Part shown: one piece after another, positions 56,655 to 64,000 of the stretch
Layout of the letters: every line of letters starts with the position of its first letter
Position numbering within the stretch: position 1 is the first letter of the stretch
Source: Notamacropus eugenii
Taxonomy: Eukaryota > Chordata > Mammalia > Diprotodontia > Macropodidae
NCBI RefSeq assembly: GCF_028372415.1
Contig: NC_092878.1
Location: forward strand, 68,403,830-68,467,829
DNA: 64,000 nt
Direction of reading: 5' to 3'
Translations under genes and position numbers: made by a program
The notes under the pieces: generated by a model
What the model saw: only the letters and a program-made list of their open reading frames with translations
What the model was told of the DNA's origin: nothing
Database searches by the model: none

Positions 56655-57650
56655 TTGATTCTTGTTTTTGAGTGTCAACTTTTCTATTCAGCTGTGGTCT
56701 TTTCAACAAAAATTACTTGGAAGTCCTCTATTTCATTTAATGTCTTTCTTTTAAGAATTACACACATTGTTGCCAGGTAGATGATTTTTGGTTTTAATCT
56801 TACCTCCTTTATTCTCTGGAATATTATATTCCAAGCCCTCCAATCCCTTAGTATAGAAGCTGCTAATTTTTTTATTATCCTGATTGAGTTTCCACAATTG
56901 TTTTTGGTTGCTTGTAATATTTTCTCCTTGACCTGGGAATTCTGGCCTTTGGCTGCAATATTTCTAGGAGTTTTCCTTTTGGAAACTCTTTCAGAAGGTG
57001 ATTGATGGAATCTTTCCATTTCTGTTTTACTCTCTGGTTCTAGAATATCAGGGAAGTTTTCCTTGATAATTTCTTGGAAGATGATATCCCTGTTATTTTT
57101 GTGATCATGGCTTTCAGGTAGGCCAATAATTTCTAAATTTTCTCTCCTGGATCCATTTTCCAAATCAGTTGTTTTTCTACAGAGATATATCACATTGTCT
57201 TCTATCTTTTTTCATTTTTTTGTTTTGTTTTATAGTTGCTTCATATCTTATGAAGTCATTATCTTCCACTTGTTCCATTCTAATTTTTAAAGAATTATTT
57301 TCTTCAGTGAGGTTTTGGACCTCTTTTTCCATTTGTGTTAGTCTAATTTTAAAGCTTCAGCATTGTTTGGAGGTTTCCTTTAGGAAGTTGTTGACTCCTT
57401 TTTCATGATTTTCTTGCATCACTCTGATTTCTCATCCCAATTTTTCCTTTACTTCTCATAATTGTTTTTCAAAATACTTTTTGAGCTCTTCCATGGACTG
57501 AGACCAATTCATATTTTTCTTGGAGGCTTTGGATGCAGGAGCTTTGGCTTTGTTGTCTTCTTCTGGTTGTATGCTTTGATATAAGAAAATACCTCTTCAC
57601 TGAATAAGTAAGAATCTATAATCTCTTTCTTTTTTCCCCCATTTGTTCAT
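56655..57650 (-). pseudogene. HAL1 copy 5 ORF1, interrupted
   Basis: Begins at an ATG at 57648-57650 on the minus strand (gaaaatgaacaaatggggg), equivalent to the start in copy 1. Coiled-coil part is broken (caattatgagaag gives a stop). The segment 56684-57193 stays open for 169 codons with RRM and C-terminal landmarks (RRENLEIIGLPESH, EIIKENFPDILEPES, QVKEKILQATK, then LRDWRAWNIIF). The Arg/Tyr-rich stretch before the CG-N-IRI motif is shortened. The terminal FDFQTQE-like motif is lost in frame. Non-functional. Confidence 0.85.
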
Positions 57651-58084
57651 TTTCCCAGTCAATTACCTGAATTTTGAACTCTTTGTTTACGTGCTTCAGC
57701 AGTGGCTGCCACAGCCCTGGGTCTGGGCCTGGAGCTGAGGTCAGAACACATGCTGCTCTCATCTCAGCCAGGTAGAAGTCTCTACCCACTGAACTTTAAA
57801 GTTGTCTTTTGCACTTGTGGTTTGATAAGTCTGGCAACTGCAGTTGTCACCAGTATTTCAGTACCCTAAGACCTCTTCCAGGTCTATATGTGCTCATCTT
57901 TGTGCAACAGACCCTTACTGTCCATCTTTCTGATTGTCTTGGGCTCAAAATTTGCTTCATTTTGTCCTTTTATGACTTCTTCTACTCTAGAATTTGTTTA
58001 GAGTCATTTTTACGAGTTTCTCAAGGGATTTAGGAGGAGAGGTCTAGAAAGTCTCTGCTTCTATTGTCATCTTAGCTCCACCCC

Positions 58085-58285
58085 CTCTCCCCCATTATGG
58101 TATTTTCCAAAAGGCAAAATTCAACGGCACAGTGTTCTAGTTTTTGAGGTTTTGATCAGACTATATGTCATAAAGGGAGCTAAGAACTATCAATAATTCT
58201 GGTCACAACTTAAATATTTTGTTTTACATTTTCTACAAATTGCTCCAATATTATATTTTGCTTGTTCATATCTCTTAATAATTTA
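58085..58285. other. Short unassigned gap
   Basis: Nothing recognised. Confidence 0.4.
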
Positions 58286-58289
58286 GTTA

Positions 58290-58640
58290 TATATTCAGTA
58301 AGGATCTTCTATGTAAGATTCTATGTTAATTCCTTGGAATACAAAGACCAAAATGAAAAACACTCCCTCCCCTAAAGAAGCTTGCATTCTACCGAGAGAT
58401 CAAATATATGAACAGATAGGTAAATAAAAAACAGATGGACAGGAAAGGCTTTCCATAGAAAATTAGATTGAAAGGAAGTTAAGAAATAAAGGTGATAGGG
58501 GTGAGGGTTAGAAGAGGATGTACATTCAAGACATGTGGAACGATGTGTACAAAAGCAATGAGGAAGTTGATATAATGCTGAGTCTGAGGGATACCTACTT
58601 TCTATTTTGGTCTGAAGAGATGGAAACATGGAACTGACAC
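58290..58640 (-). mobile_element. L2 3' region, minus strand
   Basis: agtaaggatcttctatgtaa, ccttggaatacaaagaccaa, ctaaagaagcttgcattcta, gaaaggctttccatagaaaa: reversed L2 order. Confidence 0.65.
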
Positions 58641-58671
58641 TTAAAGAGATATAAAGGCTGGAAATATAGAT

Positions 58672-58800
58672 TTTAATTCAATTCTATTTATTTATTAACC
58701 ACATACTATGTATCAGAAATTATAATAAGCCTCTGGAGACAAAAAGTAATTGGCCCTTGCCCTTGGAAAGCTTACATTTTCCTGTGGAATTAATTTTCAA
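58672..58800 (-). mobile_element. L2 3' end, minus strand
   Basis: tattaaccacatactatgta, gcctctggagacaaaaagta, cccttggaaagcttacattt: a second reversed L2 end. Confidence 0.6.
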
Positions 58801-58804
58801 GTAA

Positions 58805-59125
58805 TTTGCATGGAAATGATAGTTGGAACTGTGGGTAAAAATACTCAGAAAGAAGATGCTAAGAAAAAAAAGGAAGGTGTAAGAACGTTATTTTGAGAAA
58901 TGCCTAAAGATTATAAATCCAGAAAAGGAGGATGAATGAAATAAAGGGAGAAACATCAGTACTAAAGGGAGCAGAGGAATCAAGGGTATAAAATGTCAGA
59001 GAAATGAGGGGAAAAGAGATCTCCAGAAAGAATTCATGCATGAACCCAAGAGGTCATAGTGAATAACAACCAAAGAAAAATGATTGGATTTAGAAATTAC
59101 AAATTTATTGCTTTCCCTTGAGAGA
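58805..59125. other. Possible L2 continuation, otherwise unassigned
   Basis: Purine-rich, could continue the reversed L2 before it; no clear motif. Confidence 0.35.
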
Positions 59126-59129
59126 GCAC

Positions 59130-59712
59130 AGTCAGTGAGGTAAGATCAGACTAACTACATAATCCTTTATTCAAATAACTATAAATTATCCCTATTATCT
59201 TCCTAATGTAAAAAATAAACTCTATCTAGCATTTAAAGCTTATCAAAATGTGGCCATATTCTTATTTTGAGCTGGATTAAATGTTACTCCACTCCATATT
59301 CAGTTTAAGGTCTAGCTGCACTAAGCTTCTCACCATTAACCTTGCTGAGTAACCTTCTTGTTACTCCACATAGAACACTCCACCTCCAATCCCTGTGCCT
59401 TTACATTGACTGAGTCCCATGCCTGAAATGCTTGCTTTCCTAACTTCTGCTTCATATAATCCCTGGTTTTCTTCAAGGCAGAGTTCAAGTGTTTTGTTCA
59501 TGAGATTGTTCCACCTTCCTTATTTGTTAGTTCCTTTAATAAATAAATAAATAAATTTTAGAAAATGTGGTGTTGAACTGTATTAGATTTATATTGTACC
59601 TAATTATTTATTTCTAATTATGCAATTCATTTGTTTTATATCGAATATTTGCATTGTCAGAACCAAAGCACAATTCCTAACATATAATAGGAGCTTAATA
59701 AATCCTTATTCA
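59130..59712 (+). mobile_element. L2 LINE 3' region
   Basis: ctagcatttaaagcttatca, ctccaatccctgtgccttta, catgcctgaaatgcttgctt, ctggttttcttcaaggcaga, taataggagcttaataaatc: L2 3' UTR in order, with (AAAT)n at about 59552-59573. Confidence 0.8.
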
Positions 59713-59714
59713 TT

Positions 59715-60115
59715 TTTTGATTACATTTTGAGAGAGAGAAGGAGAAAGAGAAAGATTGATGAAGCAAGTCACAAAAGAGGTGGGAGATTACAAATAAATT
59801 TAACTGGTGGAGAGATTACGTTTAGCTTGACAAGAGACACACCTTCTAAGACAGGAGTGAAGAAAAAGAATTTAAATGAAGATACAGAGGAATTTGCTAT
59901 AGAACAAGAAAAGTAAATCTTCTGTCCTGAATTAAAGCAGTAGATGTAGCTATTTGCTAAAAATATAGGGTGGATATTATGGGAACCTTGTGGAGACTGG
60001 AAGAGACATAGAGCTATGAATATCTAAAGACAATTCAAGTATCATTTACTATTTAGTTTGTGATATTTTTCAAATTAATCTATATATCTGTACATTACAT
60101 TAAAGAACTCAAGAA
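59715..60115. other. Non-coding sequence, nothing recognised
   Basis: Short GA-rich patch at 59728-59756; otherwise nothing. Confidence 0.4.
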
Positions 60116-60122
60116 CCACACC

Positions 60123-60123
<1 letters not shown>

Positions 60124-60156
<33 letters not shown>
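60124..60156. repeat. (CA)n microsatellite
   Basis: Pure CA run. Confidence 0.95.
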
Positions 60157-60158
<2 letters not shown>

Positions 60159-60179
60159 CACACATACTCATAAAAGAAT

Positions 60180-60335
60180 TACATGGATACCTAGTCCACC
60201 CCTATCATAGGTATGAAAACTGAGGCCTAGAAACTCAGCGAATTCCCCAAAACCATCCAGCAAGATTTTATCAAAGGCAAAGATAGAAGCCAGGTGTCTT
60301 GGATTCCCAAGCCATCATACTTTCTGCTAGTGTGT
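60180..60335 (-). mobile_element. MIR-class SINE, minus strand
   Basis: aggtatgaaaactgaggcct, gattcccaagccatcatact, tttctgctagtgtgtc: degraded reversed MIR. Confidence 0.6.
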
Positions 60336-60339
60336 CCTG

Positions 60340-61670
60340 TTACAGAGCTTCATGATACATCACTGTATGCAACAGGGGTTTGATCCAAGGGCTAAGCAAG
60401 TAAGATAAACTGGCCTGCTTTCCTGCAAGGGCTTTCTGCATTTAATCATAGAACATTGCATGTACATTTCTGCAAACAGAAAGGTAAGTATCCATTTGTT
60501 TGAAGTAATCACATAAGCAGGTAGGGATAATAACGCCAAACACATGGGCAGTTAAGCCCTTGTACCCACAATCTGCCAAACTCATGAAGCACCTTTCAAA
60601 ATCCATTTGGTCATATGACTTCTGTTTGCTGTTGGGAACTTTTTTTGTATGACTATTACAGTAAAAGGGTGGTAACAGATTTTGGAAATATTCAAACCCA
60701 ATTAATTTTCAAAGCTTAGGAATCATATACCTAGGTTCCCTATAATGTGAAGGGAATTTTAATGAGCACATAGATTGGCACCAGCATTCCTTTCCCTTCA
60801 TTAGTATTCCACATGCCAGACAGACCTTGGGTATGTTGCTGTTTTCTTCTTTCCTCATTTTGGCTACTTACTGGGTTGTTCAGGAAACTTTGAACCAGGA
60901 TATACTATTTATGAGCATATGAAGGTTTCTAGAAACTCTGACACAGTTGTTTTCTAAAGTCCTCCCTCCACTCTGTTACTACTTTTGAGGCAAAAATTAA
61001 ATAAATGTTTTCATATATCTCCCTGGATTAAACTCGCCCATGTTAACATTTGTTTAACTCCCTGCTCTGGAGGCCCAACTTGCTAGGCTTCTTTTAGACC
61101 CATCTGAATCAATTCTTCCATGCACACATATCTTGGACACCCTCTGAGACTAAAATTTATTTCCCTTTTAATCATGGAGTTGAAAGTCAAGAGACAACTC
61201 TTAGGACTTTATAATACTGATTCAAAGATATTTTAATAAGAGACCACGTGGGCACAGGGAATGTACTACGGGGACAAGGAGATGGGAGGGATGCAAATAT
61301 CTCTTCACTACAAAGCTGAGAAAAAAAAAATCAATCAATCACTTTAAAACCATTGGATGCATACTTTTATTGCCTTTTAAACATTTCTAGCCACACTGAA
61401 ATATAAATGAAAGCAGGTACTTGGAAGGTTGGTACTGTTTCTCTTTTGCATTAAAGCTATCCTAAAATTCACTATGAGAACACACATCCTGAACAGTGAA
61501 TGTCCTTTTAACAAGAAGTTTTCTACATTGAGGACGCAAGGAGAATCACACTTGAAAATTTTTTTCTAGCTATGCCTGCAGGAAATTTAAACATTCAGTT
61601 TAAAAAATAAATTTTATTTAACTATTTTCATGATTTTAATAGTCAATGACAATTCATCCTTAATTCTACC
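60340..61670. other. Non-coding sequence, nothing recognised
   Basis: Complex sequence with no recognised repeat; the 61-codon minus frame at 60360 has no recognisable features. Confidence 0.4.
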
Positions 61671-61675
61671 TGATA

Positions 61676-61862
61676 CACACACATATACATGCATACCTAT
61701 CTATGTCTATATCTATATCTATATCTATACATCCACGAATCTATCTATCTATTCATCTATCTGTCTATCCATCCACCCATCCATCATCTATGTATCTATC
61801 TCTTTTTTCTACCATCTATTCACTCCTAGATTTTTTTGTTATTATTATTATTATTTATTATT
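61676..61862. repeat. (CA)/(ATCT)/(ATT)n compound microsatellite
   Basis: CACA/CATA, then ATCT/ATCC units to about 61805, then TTA units at about 61840-61862. Confidence 0.9.
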
Positions 61863-62019
61863 AGATTTCTTGTTTTTTCCCCTTTGCACAAGAATATTGA
61901 TTACAATTCATCATTTAAGAAAAGCTATCTCCTTTTTTGGGCAGTTTTTCCCAGTAATTATTACAGAATGTTTACCTTATCACCCCTTAGGAAGCAGCTG
62001 AAAGTTTTAGAGGGTAAAT

Positions 62020-62235
62020 GATGGACCTGATCCTGAATTCATATCTGAACTCAGGCAGTTGCCATTTTACTTGTGCAACCTTGGAAAAATCACTTAACTT
62101 TTCTTTGTTTCAGTTTCTTCAACTATAAAATGAAAATGATAAAACACTAAATTCCAAGATTTTTCTTGGAATTAAATGAAATATGTGTAAAGTTTAACAC
62201 AGTGCCTGGTACATAGTAGACAGTAAGTATTTCTT
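62020..62235 (+). mobile_element. MIR-class SINE
   Basis: tcatatctgaactcaggcag, accttggaaaaatcacttaa, cagtttcttcaactataaaa, cacagtgcctggtacatagt: forward MIR including the L2-like tail. Confidence 0.8.
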
Positions 62236-62254
62236 TTCTTTCTTCCTCATACAC

Positions 62255-62600
62255 AGCCCCTCTTGGACCCTTTAAGTCCTTGTCTTTCTTGATACCTCTG
62301 CAGATTTTGACAGTTTTAACATGTTCCTCCTATATACTCTTGCATCCTTTGGCTTCCAGAAAGCTGCGACCTCCTGTTTAGTTTCCTCTCTTACCACTCC
62401 CACTTTAGACTCCTTCCTTGACTATTCTTCCTTTTCCCAGACCCATTAATACAGAAGTCCATCAAAGTTGTGTCTTGACACCCTTAATCTTCTCTTTCTT
62501 AATTTTCTTAGTGATCACTTTAGCTCCCATGTGTTCAAATATTATCTTGATGCAGATAACTCCTAATTTTCTATATCCAATCCAAATAATTTTTTCCAAA
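62255..62600 (+). mobile_element. L2 LINE ORF2 fragment
   Basis: L2 reverse transcriptase end: tctgcagattttgacagttt, catcctttggcttccagaaa, cccatgtgttcaaatattat. At 62549-62560 the frame gives D-A-D-N where L2 has YADD, followed by a stop. Dead fragment. Confidence 0.7.
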
Positions 62601-62604
62601 ATTA

Positions 62605-62980
62605 GATTTTTAATTAGATATTTGTTGTTAAATTGTTTATTCTGTAACAAAGGGAAAAGCTATTGTATAAACGATCCATGAACCATATTCTCTTGGTTTG
62701 TTTGTTCTGTGAAGAATATCAAAGACTACAATATGTGAGCTACATTTGGTAAGAATCTGGGTTTTACTTGTTTTCACCATGAGCCATGCTAAGTTTGCTA
62801 TTCCTAAAAATACTTCAGCTGGAAATACTGATCTGGATCAAAGGAGAGGGGAAAGAAACGATCGTAGCAGTAGCATTCTGTTAACTTTTTATTGAATGAC
62901 CCTGAAAATGTTTTGTGACAGGATAGAATTTTTTCTCTCCATTTGACAGAAAGATGAAAGCCAAAGTTTGGGGAATAATA
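62605..62980. other. Non-coding sequence, nothing recognised
   Basis: Nothing recognised. Confidence 0.4.
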
Positions 62981-62985
<5 letters not shown>

Positions 62986-63053
<68 letters not shown>

Positions 63054-63093
63054 GTACACATATACGTATATATACATATATATATATGTATAT
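62986..63093. repeat. (CA)n then (TA)n microsatellite
   Basis: CA run to about 63043, then TATA/TATG units. Confidence 0.97.
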
Positions 63094-63109
63094 ATCAGCA
63101 TTTTTTAGA

Positions 63110-63290
63110 TTAAAAAATTGGAAACAATGTAGATATAGGTCAAATGGAGAATGAATAAACAAAATATGATAGTAACATGATGCTGCATAATAAAAACATG
63201 AAAAATACAAAGAAGCATTCTGAAGTGATGCAGAATAGCACATACAGAATAAAATTAATAATATACATATTGATTATAATCGGTTATATG
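63110..63290 (+). mobile_element. Old L1 3' UTR scrap (tentative)
   Basis: gagaatgaataaacaaaata, gcataataaaaacatgaaaa, gaagtgatgcagaatagcac fit the metatherian L1 3' region (compare 14630-14770), heavily mutated. Confidence 0.4.
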
Positions 63291-63299
63291 GAAAGAAAA

Positions 63300-63470
63300 A
63301 ATTTAAATAATATGAGATTAAAATGACTAAGCTTTTAACCAAAGTATAACATTCTACATCCATGTTCTAGTAAGAGGTTACATTCTACCATAGTTGGGTG
63401 ATATCAGTGTTGCTGAATGTAATCCATTGTGTTATATTTCTAATTCAACTTATTTATTGTTTCCCCTTCT
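63300..63470. other. Unassigned AT-rich gap
   Basis: Nothing recognised. Confidence 0.4.
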
Positions 63471-64000
63471 TTGTTATGCGCGGAGCGCACCTGGCTCTAG
63501 AGCAAACAGTGGCTGGAGGCTGAGTGGATTAAGGAAGGCCTTTAGCATATGAGTACCTTACAACAAGACTTCATTCACACAGAAATCTGCAGCTAGCACA
63601 ACTGACAAAGGGAGGCATCAAATAAAACAAAGATGAAACTAAATGGCTGAGTTACAACAGGGGAAGTGCAATCAACTAAAATCCCAAAGCATATTTTAAG
63701 AGAAGCAGGTGGTGTAGGCGCCTTACACCACCACTCCCTTAATCTTGCAAATGGATCTATACAGGTGGAAAATTGGTCACCTCCTCCCCACCCAAGTGTC
63801 CTGGGTTTGTGATATCAAAGTCCTCATTCAGCTGGCGAAAAAAGGATGCCTAGATGGGAAACTGTCAGCAGCAGTGTCTGCGGTTGTGATGAGGGCTGCT
63901 TCCTCTCTGGGCAGCAAGGTTAAAGCTGTCAGCAGCAGGCTCAGGTGGTGTATGATCCTTCTCCGGGGTCTCTGGGCTCTCCGGGGTCTCCGCCTCCTGC
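63471..64000. other. GC-richer segment at the window edge, unidentified
   Basis: Base composition shifts at about 63475 (tatgcgcggagcgcacctgg), with further CpGs toward the edge. Internal repeats: gtcagcagcag at 63867 and 63929, and tccggggtct twice near 63962 and 63979. Could be part of an LTR (a TG start near 63475 is possible) or a CpG-richer promoter of a gene beyond the window. No open frame recognised. Confidence 0.4.
63708..63732. repeat. Palindrome with GGCGCC centre
   Basis: ggtggtgta and tacaccacc are perfect 9-bp inverted arms around ggcgcct. Confidence 0.85.

Larger units (their letters stand above)
55560..58084 (-). mobile_element. HAL1: HAL1 copy 5, near full length, minus strand, dead
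   Basis: Right end, read on the minus strand, starts ggggtggagctaagatga, the HAL1/L1 5' end. The left end is a T-run followed by the reversed HAL1 terminus (cattcacttccaaaaatttt, caaattttctccctttctgc). In between lie a 5' UTR (57650-58084), ORF1 remnant and 3' UTR with a CATA-type array at 56355-56521. No ORF2. Divergence is high, so it is old. No target-site duplication found. Confidence 0.85.

Overview
This window looks like an AT-rich, gene-poor stretch of a marsupial (metatherian) genome, most probably a didelphid opossum such as Monodelphis. That rests on recognised repeats: MAR1-type CORE-SINEs, metatherian-style L1 3' UTRs, abundant L2/MIR/L3 (CR1) fossils, and at least five long copies of HAL1 ('half-L1'), an L1-derived retrotransposon that carries only ORF1. 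I find no intact host protein-coding gene, no tRNA or rRNA gene, and no bacterial-type features. Species is inferred from memory of repeat families, not from a search.

Layout. 0-6 kb: a MAR1 SINE, then a complete HAL1 (about 2977-5896) with an uninterrupted ORF1 (362 codons), a CpG-rich 5' UTR of two tandem monomers, an A-rich 3' end and a 10-bp target-site duplication. 6-25 kb: microsatellites, an AT palindrome, old MIR/L2/L3 pieces, an L1 lacking most of ORF2 (about 13.0-15.06 kb), and an L2 (18.75-21.05 kb) split by an L1. 25.4-32.5 kb is the densest nest: an internally deleted L1/HAL1, cut by an ERV-L-like provirus with a tRNA-Leu-like primer binding site, itself invaded by a minus-strand HAL1 with 12-bp target-site duplications. 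The provirus is truncated by a second near-full-length HAL1 with a decayed ORF1. 32.5-33.9 kb: a solo LTR and a processed pseudogene of the glutaredoxin GLRX3 on the minus strand.

34-55 kb: L2, L3, MIR and a second LTR of the same family, an isolated 29-bp-arm hairpin at 40.3 kb, a 2.4-kb minus-strand L1 ORF2 fragment (40.6-43.1 kb), and long compound microsatellites. 55.5-58.1 kb: a fifth, near-full-length, dead minus-strand HAL1. 58-64 kb: L2/MIR remnants, a (CA)n/(TA)n array and an unexplained GC-richer segment running off the right edge.

The elements interact as a parasitic ecosystem. HAL1 would need L1 ORF2 protein in trans. MIR and L2 share 3' ends, and L3 likewise supplies the tail of one SINE. 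The only sequence with a plausible currently functional open reading frame is the first HAL1. The most notable signals are that HAL1 with its tandem promoter monomers, a simple-repeat hotspot at the same place in five HAL1 copies, and the hairpin at 40284-40359.
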